NCBI RefSeq assembly: GCF_000766945.1
Contig: NZ_KN266207.1
Span: forward strand, 468,062 to 532,061
Origin: Cellvibrio mixtus subsp. mixtus J3-8
GTDB taxonomy: Bacteria > Pseudomonadota > Gammaproteobacteria > Pseudomonadales > Cellvibrionaceae
Direction of reading: 5' to 3'
DNA: 64,000 nucleotides
Shown here: in pieces, positions 8,139 through 16,175 of the stretch
How positions within the stretch are numbered: position 1 is the stretch's first letter
Layout: the number at the start of each line of letters is the position of its first letter
The notes under the pieces: model-generated
Seen by the model: the letters and a program-made list of their open reading frames with translations, nothing else
Database searches by the model: none
What the model was told of the DNA's origin: nothing
Translations under genes and position numbers: made by a program

Positions 8139-10855
8139 TATTTTGCTCCTCCGTTAGCGCGCAGGAAATTTTCTAGGGCATCCTGTTCCAGCAAGCGGTT
8201 GAGCGGTAATAAGTCTTCTGCATACTGGGCTGTTGTTGCATTTTTCATATCCACACGGGCATCGCCATGAATAAATGCCTGGGCCAGTTGTTGTAAATCC
8301 TGATACCAGATATCGATTTGTTCCTGCCAACTGATTTTCCCGGTGTCAATTCCGGGGTGCTGGATTTGCAACTCACCGGTACCAAGCCATTTCATTGCCT
8401 TTGCATTAATTTGCGCAAAACTGATAGCCGCTACTGGATTGCTGGCGGTAACGGCATAGAGGGGCAATTGCGGTTCGTCCATGCGATTGCCTTGCCAGCT
8501 TTTAATGCCGGGTTGACCGGTTTTGTAATCGATCAAAATTAATTCGCCGCTGTGTTCAAGCTCATCAATGCGATCAATACGTAATTTCAAGGGTAATCCG
8601 GCAAAGGTAATTTCAACGTCCTGTTCAATTGCAACAACGCTAAAAGCCGGGCGCATTTTTTCCAGCGCGAGCCACTCCAGAATTAAGTGGTGCAAACGCT
8701 CTTGTTCGAGTTGCGCATATACAACACCAATGCTGGTACCGCGTTTTTGTTTAATGCTATCGACAGTCGCCTGTGTAATAGCATTCACCAGGGTGATTAG
8801 AGAAACCTCATCCATTGCTAATAAATTCGCCTGGGTTTTTATTTCGCGCCAAATAATTGCCAAGGCATCATGCAATAAATTTCCGCGTTCAATGGGTGAA
8901 AAGCCCGAAACAGGGTCATCAATGCGTGTTGCGCCCAACCGTAAACGCGCAAACGCGTTAAATGGACAAGCGGCTTGTTCTTTAAATAAGTTTGCACCAC
9001 CGCGCACGGGTTCATGTGCGATATTTAATTCCGGTGCCTGGGCTGTGCTAACCATTTGTAACGATTGCCGGGCTGCTATTTGCTGATAGTTTTGACTGCT
9101 GGCGGTCTGTTCATTGGCAATTAATCGGGTAACCGGTGTTAATGGCCAGCCACGAATTAATGCGCTGGGGCTGAGTTCGCTATCGTCATCGCTGTGTGCC
9201 GAACTGAATATCACCAGGGGCGCGCATTGGCGATAGTGTGCGGTGAGCGCACGCGCAAATTCCAATTCGCGTTCCGCGCTGGCATGGGGCATTTTGTGTG
9301 TGCGCTGTAAATTGGTTGGTAATAATGGATTGGGTGCAGGAACCGGCGGCCATTGGCGATGGTGTAAACCCATTACCCAACAATGGCTGAATTGCAAACC
9401 GGCACCTTCCAGTGCACCGAGGATTTGAATCGGAGAGTGCGGAGTTTGTGCCTGGAACGGCGTTTTGCCGGCGATGGTACGCAGTTGCTGAACCGCGGCG
9501 AGGTATGAAAATTGGACGCCGGTGTTATCGAGCTGCACAAAATTTTCCAGCAAACTATTCCATTGGCTGAGCTGCTGGTGCTCCTGGCTATCCAACCGGC
9601 GTGTGCCCGGCCAGCCCAGTAAATGTAAATGCAGTTGAAAAAAATCACTCCAGTATTGCGCAGTGTGATTGCCGTAGGTTTGGCGCCGGTAATTTTCCAA
9701 TTGATTCAAGCGGCTGCTTAAACTGTCATCACTTTCAGTGATATTTAATTGTTCAGAAATTTTTTTACAGTGGTAACGAATATCACTCAGGCTAACTGTA
9801 AATTTTCCCAGCTTGCGCAAGGTGGTAATTAAGTGGGTGCGCAATACCAATTCATCATCGGCCTTGCCAAAAAAAGGCGATAACAATAACTGGCAAATGG
9901 ATTCCAGGTCCCAGCTGGATTTTTGCAACTCCAGTAAATCCAGGGTTGCAACAATAATGGGTGTGGTACCTAGTGGTGTACCGGCGGAAAAGTTAAAGGG
10001 CAGGGTGTAGCGCGGCTGATCAGGTAATAAGGCAAGTGGTTCAAATACTTCCACAAAAATACGTTCCACCTGGTCGCGACATTGACCGAGGTTGGGCACG
10101 ATAATCCCGATCATCGCTTCGGGATTTTGCTCCAGCTGGTTTTTGCTCCACAGGGCTGCAGTGCGAATCTCCTGTTCACTGGTATTGGTTTCAGTGCGCA
10201 ATAGTTTTGCCGAATGATTTTCGGTTTTAATGGTATTTAATTGCTGGCAGGCGCTGTTGATCAAATCCTGGTGTAGCGGGGGAATATCATCGAAACCAGT
10301 GAGATGGATAATGCCTTCCTGCGGAATTAAAAATTCTTTAAACGCTTCCACCACAATGGCGATGGCATTTTCCCGGGTAATGAAACCTGACGATGCGAGC
10401 GTCGCACGAAACTCACCTAACCAGGTGAGCCAGCAATAACTGTTACTGGCTACATTTAATTGTGGCTCGGCAACGCGTACATCTTCATCTGTTAGTTGCC
10501 AAAGTTCCAGGTTGCGCAAAGCACTATCAGCAGCTTGTGCTAATGGTTCCGCCTGCAACAGTGCGGCAGCCAGGGATGATTGGCTGATAATTTTTTCCCA
10601 CAAACATTGGCGTTGCAGGTTATTAATAATTTGCTGTGCTGCCGGTGTATAAGCGCGGCGTTGCAATTGTGACCAGTTCAGTTCGATCCATTGGCTCAGT
10701 GAATAAATGCGCGGGCTTGCCCACACGTTTTGTTCGTGCTGTTTACCATAGGCGCGCAACATATGGTTGCGCAGCCGGTTGTTGGCAGTGATGATTAATT
10801 CGCCATTGCGGATAGCGTGCAGGTAGGGGGTTATGTCGAAATAAGTATCAACCAT
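8138..10855 (-). CDS. AddB-like PD-(D/E)XK nuclease-family repair protein
   Basis: 905-residue partner of the downstream helicase. The N-terminal ITANNRLRNHML resembles the AddB-family opening in which the Walker A is degenerate; no intact GxGK[ST] is seen. A PD-(D/E)XK nuclease sits near the C-terminus with LILIDYKTG (Asp about residue 776) and QLPLYAV. The ACPFNAFARLRLG segment aligns with the cysteine-containing region of AddB, but the later CxxC/C cluster needed for an iron-sulphur site is absent, so this belongs to the cluster-less branch annotated as probable DNA repair protein. It is the first gene of a two-gene operon, overlapping the next by one base. ATG at 10855. Confidence 0.82.
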   Translation of the reverse strand: MVDTYFDITPYLHAIRNGELIITANNRLRNHMLRAYGKQHEQNVWASPRIYSLSQWIELNWSQLQRRAYTPAAQQIINNLQRQCLWEKIISQSSLAAALLQAEPLAQAADSALRNLELWQLTDEDVRVAEPQLNVASNSYCWLTWLGEFRATLASSGFITRENAIAIVVEAFKEFLIPQEGIIHLTGFDDIPPLHQDLINSACQQLNTIKTENHSAKLLRTETNTSEQEIRTAALWSKNQLEQNPEAMIGIIVPNLGQCRDQVERIFVEVFEPLALLPDQPRYTLPFNFSAGTPLGTTPIIVATLDLLELQKSSWDLESICQLLLSPFFGKADDELVLRTHLITTLRKLGKFTVSLSDIRYHCKKISEQLNITESDDSLSSRLNQLENYRRQTYGNHTAQYWSDFFQLHLHLLGWPGTRRLDSQEHQQLSQWNSLLENFVQLDNTGVQFSYLAAVQQLRTIAGKTPFQAQTPHSPIQILGALEGAGLQFSHCWVMGLHHRQWPPVPAPNPLLPTNLQRTHKMPHASAERELEFARALTAHYRQCAPLVIFSSAHSDDDSELSPSALIRGWPLTPVTRLIANEQTASSQNYQQIAARQSLQMVSTAQAPELNIAHEPVRGGANLFKEQAACPFNAFARLRLGATRIDDPVSGFSPIERGNLLHDALAIIWREIKTQANLLAMDEVSLITLVNAITQATVDSIKQKRGTSIGVVYAQLEQERLHHLILEWLALEKMRPAFSVVAIEQDVEITFAGLPLKLRIDRIDELEHSGELILIDYKTGQPGIKSWQGNRMDEPQLPLYAVTASNPVAAISFAQINAKAMKWLGTGELQIQHPGIDTGKISWQEQIDIWYQDLQQLAQAFIHGDARVDMKNATTAQYAEDLLPLNRLLEQDALENFLRANGGAK

Positions 10856-11247
10856 AATGATTTTTAATTGCAGGGAATTGGTTGGGCATTATGCCTTAAA
10901 TCCCTCTCCGGTATTTCACTCCTCCCCTGATGTTAAGCCCTATTGTATGCGCCCTGAACGCGATGGACAGTTGTTGTCGATGCAACACTTTTTTGGTTAT
11001 AAGCCGCTGTATAAGTGATTGTTTGATAAAGACTTTACACCCCTTGTGGCTTGTTTGGGCAAAGGAAACATGCTAATTTTCCGCTCCATAATAAGCGACA
11101 CCAGAATTTCATCGGTAAGGACGCGGATACCCGCGGCACCCAGGGTCAATACAAACAGGTGAGTGTTTCATCAGCGCATCTTTTAGCATTATTGCGTCGT
11201 GCAGCTATGATTCCCTTTGTATTCAATAACTATAAGCAAGTGACCTT
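10856..11247. other. 392-base intergenic region between the repair operon and exuT
   Basis: Divergent promoter region. For exuT a possible sigma-70 promoter is TTGTCG (10974-10979), 17-base spacer, TTATAA (10997-11002), which would leave a leader of about 235 bases. A GC-rich segment around 11115-11145 (gcggatacccgcgg) can form a short hairpin. I do not recognise an ExuR/UxuR-type operator or a riboswitch, and no convincing small gene. Confidence 0.35.
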
Positions 11248-12669
11248 ATGAACCAGCAAACGATTCCCCAGCAATCTGTTGGTGTTGGTAATTACCGGTG
11301 GACCATTTGTGGTCTGTTGTTTTTTGCCACTACTGTTAACTATCTTGATCGTCAGGTTTTAAGCCTGTTGTCCCCTGAGCTGATGCACCTTTACAGCTGG
11401 AACAACAACGATTACGGCAATATCACTGCGCTCTTCACTTTCGTTTACGCGATCTCAATGATCTTTGCAGGTCGTTTTATCGATAAATTCGGCACCAAGA
11501 ATGGCTATATCATCGCCATTGCAATTTGGTCTTTTGGTGCGGCAATCCATGCATTTGCTTACGAAATGGGGGCCGGCTTTTATACCCTGTTGAGCTGGGT
11601 TGGTTTGGCGGATATCGATCAAACCAACGGCACAGTGAATGGTGCGGCGGCCATTACTGTTTATTCAGTAGCCGGTTTCATGATCGCCCGTGCGGTATTG
11701 GCTTTTGGTGAGGCGGGCAACTTCCCGGCTGCAATCAAAGCGACGGCGGAATATTTCCCCAAGAAAGAGCGCTCCTTTGCAACAGGCATTTTTAACTCCG
11801 GTGCAAATGTGGGGGCGATCCTGGCTCCATTGACCGTGCCTGTGATTGGCGTGATTTGGGGCTGGCAATGGGCATTTATTATTGTGGGGATTATCGGTTT
11901 TGCGTGGATTGCTTTCTGGTGGATTTGGTACGACAAGCCCAGCGAACAAAAACGCCTGAGCGATTCCGAGCGCGCTTATATCAACTCCGATGTGGAAGCG
12001 GTTGAAGCGGTTGATGATGGCGTGAAAACGTCCTGGTTCACTTTGCTGAGTTACAAACAAACCTGGGCATTTGCCTTTGGTAAGTTTATGACGGATGGCG
12101 TCTGGTGGTTCTTCCTGTTCTGGTTGCCTATTTACCTGAGTGCCCAGCACGGTATGGAAAAAACCGAAATTGCGTTGCCGATTGCACTTATCTATACCTT
12201 GACAATGTTCGGCAGCATCGGCGGCGGTGCTTTCCCGGGCTATTTCATCAAGAAAGGCATGGATGTATTTAATGCGCGTCGCAGAGCAATGTTTGTGATT
12301 GCACTGGTGCCATTAGTGGTGTTGCTGGCACAGCCTTTGGGGCACATTTCTGTCTGGATTCCAATTTTGTTGATCGCGTTGGGCGCTTCTGCCCACCAGG
12401 CATGGTCAGCGAATATTTTTACCACGGTGTCTGATATGTTTCCCAAAAAGGCAGTGGGCTCGGTAGTGGGTATCGGTGGTTTTGCCGGGGGTATGGGTGG
12501 TGTACTGCTCAATAAATTGGGTGGTGGATTATTCGACCATTTTGAAAAAGCCGGTAATGTCGCAATGGGTTACACGATTATGTTTGCTATTTGTGCAACT
12601 GCCTATTTAATCGCCTGGTTCGTGATGCGTTTATTGGTACCTAAATACAAACCGATTACTGATCTTTAA
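11248..12669 (+). CDS. exuT: MFS hexuronate transporter
   Basis: 473-residue major facilitator of the anion:cation symporter family, most like ExuT, which imports galacturonate and glucuronate with protons. Features: GNYRWTICGLLFFATTVNYLDR in TM1 (shown in parts: GNYRW, TTVNYLDRQVLS), the GRFIDKFGTKNGY signature in the TM2-3 loop, LAFGEAGNFPAAIKA in TM4-5, and about 12 hydrophobic segments overall. An extra hydrophobic insert around residues 110-130 (LLSWVGLADIDQTNG) is usual in several environmental ExuT homologues. Alone on its strand between the repair operon and a strong terminator, so pectin-derived uronate enzymes must be elsewhere. ATG at 11248 follows a weak ribosome site. Confidence 0.88.
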   Translation: MNQQTIPQQSVGVGNYRWTICGLLFFATTVNYLDRQVLSLLSPELMHLYSWNNNDYGNITALFTFVYAISMIFAGRFIDKFGTKNGYIIAIAIWSFGAAIHAFAYEMGAGFYTLLSWVGLADIDQTNGTVNGAAAITVYSVAGFMIARAVLAFGEAGNFPAAIKATAEYFPKKERSFATGIFNSGANVGAILAPLTVPVIGVIWGWQWAFIIVGIIGFAWIAFWWIWYDKPSEQKRLSDSERAYINSDVEAVEAVDDGVKTSWFTLLSYKQTWAFAFGKFMTDGVWWFFLFWLPIYLSAQHGMEKTEIALPIALIYTLTMFGSIGGGAFPGYFIKKGMDVFNARRRAMFVIALVPLVVLLAQPLGHISVWIPILLIALGASAHQAWSANIFTTVSDMFPKKAVGSVVGIGGFAGGMGGVLLNKLGGGLFDHFEKAGNVAMGYTIMFAICATAYLIAWFVMRLLVPKYKPITDL

Positions 12670-12690
12670 TCCGTATCGGATTACTTGTCA

Positions 12691-12726
12691 AAAAACCGCC
12701 GCCAGTGAAATGGTGGCGGTTTTTTT
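12691..12726 (+). terminator. Strong intrinsic terminator after exuT
   Basis: Stem CCGCCGCCA / TGGTGGCGG with GTGAAA loop, flanked by an A run and followed by seven T residues. A small palindrome (TAATCCG TAT CGGATTA, 12667-12683) lies just before it. Confidence 0.9.
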
Positions 12727-13299
12727 ATGTGGATGTGTTTGCTTTCCCGCTGTTTTGATAAAAATTTTTACTGCAAAAAGTTTCATCAGTGACCGGGATT
12801 TTGTGCAATTCAGTTTTTCGCTTTATTAACCAGCTCAATAATTAACAGGCATTTTCATTTCTTATATGACGAGCGTGATATTTCGTTAAGTAATAATAAC
12901 AAGATGACTGCCAAAACCATGATGGGTAAAACCCTGCCGGGCGCATACGAGGAGTGGACTATTCCCCGGCTTTGCGAGAATGAATTGCGTTTATTGGGAT
13001 AACCTCAAATGCTCGCGATTACCATTTCCTTCAAATTATTTTCCTGAAAGCACAAAGTCCGCGAAATTTTTTTTGCGTATTTTTTTTGGTGCGTCCTATT
13101 ATCCTTGTAAAAATTACATTTCAAAAAATAGCGTTATTCAGTGCGTTGACTCAATAAAAATAAATATTTTCATGTCGCTTTGTTTATTTTGCATTTTCGT
13201 ATGTCTCCGGAGCTTGCTTTCGAGCCATTAGTCGCTGGAACTCGCGTAAAACACGACTGTCATTCTACTGAGCAGGTTAATTTCAAGAGGAATATCACC
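12727..13299. other. AT-rich 570-base interval with no convincing gene
   Basis: The interval between the exuT terminator and the envelope cluster is strongly AT-rich, with one higher-GC island at about 12900-13005. That island holds a 32-codon ATG frame (12904-13002, starting MTAKTMMGKTLPG) without a ribosome site; it may be a gene remnant. Another open frame at 12980-13231 has atypical composition and no ribosome site. The right end carries a candidate extracytoplasmic-sigma promoter (listed separately). Confidence 0.35.
13237..13264 (+). promoter_or_regulatory. Candidate sigma-E/AlgU-type promoter
   Basis: GGAACTC at 13237-13243, 16 bases, then TCATT at 13260-13264; the -35 matches the RpoE/AlgU consensus (GAACTT) in five of six positions, the -10 (TCTGA/TCAAA) less well. 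Transcription would begin near 13271, giving a 30-base leader to the lipoprotein gene at 13300. The match fits the envelope nature of the operon but is unproven. Confidence 0.35.
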
Positions 13300-13707
13300 A
13301 TGAATAAATTTTCTACTCATGGGAACAGAGGATATCTACCATTGCTTTCCGCAGTTGTTTTTTGCGGTGTTTTAGCTGGTTGTGCCTCCACTCCCAAGGC
13401 ACCTAATGAAGCATTGCAAGCTGCTGAATCAGCAATTGCCAATGCGGAGCAAGCACGTGTTGCCGATTATGCCTCACCGGAATTAGGTGAAGCACGCGAA
13501 AAGCTAACAGCAGCTCGTGTAGCAGTAGTGGAAAAAGAAATGGTGCGTGCAGCGCGGTTAGCGGAGCAAGCACGTGTAGATGCTGAGTTGGCAAGCGCCA
13601 AGGCGCAGGCAGCAAAAGCACAGGAAGTGAATGATGAGTTGAATAAAAACATCAACACACTTCAGCAGGAATTGCAACGCAACTCTACTTCAGGAGGCAC
13701 ACTATGA
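13300..13707 (+). CDS. DUF4398-type lipoprotein
   Basis: 135-residue predicted outer-membrane lipoprotein. The signal sequence ends in the lipobox LAGC (Cys about residue 28), after which the chain is almost entirely Ala/Glu-rich helix with heptad character ([17 protein letters not shown] and following). It resembles the DUF4398 family. The ATG at 13300 is chosen for AGAGGA just upstream and because the signal peptide starts there; an upstream open frame from 13180 has no signal. The last four bases overlap the next gene (ATGA), indicating a coupled operon with the OmpA-domain protein. Likely a periplasmic coiled-coil envelope factor; molecular role unknown. Confidence 0.78.
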   Translation: MNKFSTHGNRGYLPLLSAVVFCGVLAGCASTPKAPNEALQAAESAIANAEQARVADYASPELGEAREKLTAARVAVVEKEMVRAARLAEQARVDAELASAKAQAAKAQEVNDELNKNINTLQQELQRNSTSGGTL

Positions 13708-14462
13708 AACCGCTAAATTCGTTTGCAGCGCCAATTTCACTGTTGTTCTCGGCAATGTTAATCGTTGGATGTGCCGGGCCAAAAGTGCCCGATGGTGCAG
13801 CCCAAGTGCGTAGCAAGTTGACGCAATTGCAGTCGGATCCACAGCTGGCCACGCGTGCCCCTGTTGCTATTAAAGATGCAGACGCCGCTGTGCGCTTAGC
13901 GGAAGAACCACTCGATGACAAAGAACTGAGTAAGCATTTTGTTTACCTGGCTGATCGCAAGGTGGATACTGCTAAAGCATTGGCACAAGCGCGCTACCTG
14001 GAAGACCAACGCAAAGGATTAGGTGAAAAGGCTACCGCTGCACAATTGGATGCGCGTACGCAGGAAGCAGAAGCATTGCGTCGTCAGATTGCAGAGCTCA
14101 ATGCAAAACAAACTGAACGCGGTTTGATTGTGACATTGGGGGACGTACTGTTTGAAACGGGCAAATCCGATTTAAAAAGCAGTGCCAGTGCAAACCTCTC
14201 AAAATTGGCCGCATTTCTTAATCAGCAGCCTGAACGCGCGCTAGTTATTGAGGGGCACACCGATAGTGTGGGTAGTGATAGTTATAACCAGGAATTGTCA
14301 CAACGTCGCGCTGATTCAGTGAAAGCGTTTTTAATTAGCGCGGGTGTATCCCCCACCAGAATCACCGCCGTTGGTAAGGGTGAAGGTTTACCTGTTGCCA
14401 GTAATGACACGTCTTCCGGGCGTCAGATGAATAGAAGGGTTGAAATTGTTATTGCAAATTAA
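13704..14462 (+). CDS. OmpA-family lipoprotein with N-terminal DUF4398-like helix region
   Basis: 252-residue protein: signal peptide with lipobox IVGC (Cys about residue 23), an Ala/Glu/Lys-rich helical middle (about 30-140) like the preceding lipoprotein, then a C-terminal OmpA peptidoglycan-binding domain (about 145-250). The OmpA signature is visible as [20 protein letters not shown] and [10 protein letters not shown], with the Asp and Arg that hold meso-diaminopimelate. It would tether the outer membrane to peptidoglycan. ATG overlaps the previous stop by four bases, so translation is coupled. A short terminator follows. Confidence 0.9.
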   Translation: MKPLNSFAAPISLLFSAMLIVGCAGPKVPDGAAQVRSKLTQLQSDPQLATRAPVAIKDADAAVRLAEEPLDDKELSKHFVYLADRKVDTAKALAQARYLEDQRKGLGEKATAAQLDARTQEAEALRRQIAELNAKQTERGLIVTLGDVLFETGKSDLKSSASANLSKLAAFLNQQPERALVIEGHTDSVGSDSYNQELSQRRADSVKAFLISAGVSPTRITAVGKGEGLPVASNDTSSGRQMNRRVEIVIAN

Positions 14463-14484
14463 TCCTGATGTTTAACAAGGTAGT

Positions 14485-14503
14485 AATCCTAAAAGGATTT
14501 TTT
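14485..14503 (+). terminator. Small hairpin terminator after the OmpA-domain gene
   Basis: AATCCT / AGGATT stem with an AAA loop, followed by four T residues. Weak stem, so read-through to the DUF3309 gene is likely. Confidence 0.5.
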
Positions 14504-14544
14504 GAAAAATGGTTTTAACCTTTAATTGAGCGAAGGAGATTGTC

Positions 14545-14703
14545 ATGACACTAGGTACAATTTTATTAATTGTTTTAATCCTCATTCTGATTGGTGCCAT
14601 CCCGGCATGGCCGCACAGCCGAAATTGGGGTTACGGTCCAAGTGGCGGTTTAGGCTTGGTGGTGGTCATCTTGTTGATACTGGTCCTACTGGGGTATGTC
14701 TGA
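14545..14703 (+). CDS. DUF3309-family small membrane protein
   Basis: 52-residue peptide, MTLGTILLIVLILILIGAIP then AWPHSRNWGYGPSGG and a second hydrophobic helix ending LLGYV. The two membrane segments joined by the WPHSRNWGYGPSG loop are diagnostic of DUF3309, found widely in stress-inducible loci next to BON and OmpA-type proteins. The ribosome site AAGGAG sits eight or so bases before the ATG. Role unknown; probably an inner-membrane stress peptide. Confidence 0.85.
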   Translation: MTLGTILLIVLILILIGAIPAWPHSRNWGYGPSGGLGLVVVILLILVLLGYV

Positions 14704-14761
14704 CATAAACTAATTTTTATATTTTATTGTTAAACCATCTATGGGTAATAAGGAGTTTATT

Positions 14762-15073
14762 ATGAAAGCAATTAATTATTCTATCACTGCTATTTTCCTG
14801 GCTTTTATATTGGCTGTTACGGGCTGTGCGTCAACTTCCAAAGAAAAAAGTACTGGGGAAATTTTTGACGATGCGGTAATCACTACCAAAGTGAAAGCAG
14901 CATTTGTTGAAGATGATGAGCTTAAAGCGACTGAAATCCAGGTGGAAACGTTTAAAGGTGTGGTGCAACTGAGTGGTTTTGTTGCCGATCGTTCACATAT
15001 TGGCAAAGCGGAGCAAGTTGCACGCGATGTCAGAGGTGTGAAATCAGTAAAAAATGATATTCGTGTGAAGTGA
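14762..15073 (+). CDS. BON-domain lipoprotein
   Basis: 103-residue predicted lipoprotein with a signal sequence ending VTGC (Cys about residue 23) and a single BON domain (about 38-103): DDAVITTKVKAAFVEDDEL, VETFKGVVQLSGFV, ARDVRGVKSVKNDI. BON domains bind phospholipid membranes; single-domain lipoproteins of this sort resemble OsmY/DolP-type envelope maintenance proteins. ATG at 14762 follows AAGGAG; the frame extends a few codons upstream but without a ribosome site. Last gene of the envelope cluster. Confidence 0.88.
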   Translation: MKAINYSITAIFLAFILAVTGCASTSKEKSTGEIFDDAVITTKVKAAFVEDDELKATEIQVETFKGVVQLSGFVADRSHIGKAEQVARDVRGVKSVKNDIRVK

Positions 15074-15142
15074 TATTGATTTAACACAATACCGTTGTAG
15101 GTTGTCATGCAAAGGAGTTAATCCGTAGAAGGAATTCACCCG

Positions 15143-15180
15143 CAAAGAGTCGTCATAGGATATGGCGACTCTTTGTTTTA
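15143..15180. terminator. Bidirectional terminator between the BON gene and murI
   Basis: A 15-position stem with two G-T pairs (CAAAGAGTCGTCATA / TATGGCGACTCTTTG), GGA loop and flanking A and T tracts. It serves both convergent genes; murI ends inside its right edge. Confidence 0.85.
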
Positions 15181-16059
15181 TTGAAGGTCCAGATAATCTA
15201 TCTGATGAATATTGAAATGAATGAGCGCTGGCACAAGGCGTGTAGCTTCAGTTGTCTTTTTTGTGAAAACGGCAATGTTTTCAATGGAGGTATTTTCAAT
15301 GGAATTGTTTTCAGGAAAGTCATTTTCGATAAAGTGATTATCGTTAGGAACAGTATTCCCTAATAATGATTCTACCCGGCGGGCAATGGCTTCCCCCGAA
15401 TCGATCAATTGAACCGTCTCCGGCAAGTAAACTGATAATTCCTCTTTAAGCAGTGGGAAATGAGTGCAAGCCAGAACCAGAACATCCATCTGTGTTGCTT
15501 TTTCATGTTCCATTAATTGCAGTGTTATGTGTGCAATACGTTTATGGTCAATAATTTCGCCGCGTAATTTTTGTTCTGCAATTTGTACCAGCTCACTGCT
15601 CCCTAAAGAAATTACATCGCATTGTGGTGCATATTCGCGAATTAATTCATGGGTATAAGGCCGTGCTACTGTTGCCGGTGTTGCTAACAAGCCAATCACA
15701 CCGGATCGACTCAATTTTGCTGCAGGTTTTATCGCCGGCACAACGCCTACAATGGGTAAATCCAAGTGGCTGCGCAAATAGGGCAAAGCAAGGGTACTAG
15801 CAGTGTTGCAGGCGATTACAAGGATATCGACTGGATATCGTTGCAGTAATGAGCGAATGACCAGATCCACCCGCGCAATCAACTCGGCTTCCCCTTTGGT
15901 GCCATAAGGAAAAAAGCCATTATCCGAGGCATAAACAAGCGGTAACCCGGGCAATCGTTGCTGGATTTCACGGGCAACACTTAAGCCGCCCACACCTGAA
16001 TCAAATACCAAAACGCGCGGTTTGTTCGTTTGAGTAGCACTACTCATGGGTTTACTCAT
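15178..16059 (-). CDS. murI: Glutamate racemase
   Basis: 293-residue cytoplasmic enzyme making D-glutamate for peptidoglycan. Both catalytic cysteines are present: ACNTAST near residue 85 and ACTHFPLL near residue 200; the N-terminal VFDSGVGGLSV carries the conserved Asp and Ser, and YGTKGEAEL follows. The C-terminus beyond the core is unusual: four tandem copies of a five-residue unit ending in EN (about residues 241-261) precede the final segment. ATG at 16059; an alternative ATG four codons later is equally plausible. Transcribed alone, divergent from rmuC. Confidence 0.93.
   Translation of the reverse strand: MSKPMSSATQTNKPRVLVFDSGVGGLSVAREIQQRLPGLPLVYASDNGFFPYGTKGEAELIARVDLVIRSLLQRYPVDILVIACNTASTLALPYLRSHLDLPIVGVVPAIKPAAKLSRSGVIGLLATPATVARPYTHELIREYAPQCDVISLGSSELVQIAEQKLRGEIIDHKRIAHITLQLMEHEKATQMDVLVLACTHFPLLKEELSVYLPETVQLIDSGEAIARRVESLLGNTVPNDNHFIENDFPENNSIENTSIENIAVFTKKTTEATRLVPALIHFNIHQIDYLDLQ
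15277..15336 (-). repeat. Four 15-bp tandem units inside murI
   Basis: Degenerate units at 15277-15291, 15292-15306, 15307-15321 and 15322-15336, each beginning [g/a]ttttc on the plus strand. On the coding strand they give the pentapeptide series x-x-I/P-E-N. Length is a multiple of three so the frame is kept. Looks like recent slippage expansion. Confidence 0.75.
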
Positions 16060-16175
16060 GGAAAAGGGGAATCCAATAGCCTGTAAGTCAGCAACTATTG
16101 CTAAAATGGCCGCGATTTTAACGGCCCGGCCTGATAATGCCTAGCTGCTTTGTGATTGAGCGGGAGAATGTGCTT

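Noticed and set aside
12980-13231. 83-codon ORF in the AT-rich gap before the envelope cluster
   Set aside because: No ribosome site, unusual amino-acid content (many Phe, Cys, Ser, Lys) reflecting AT richness, and it runs up to the promoter region of the lipoprotein gene.
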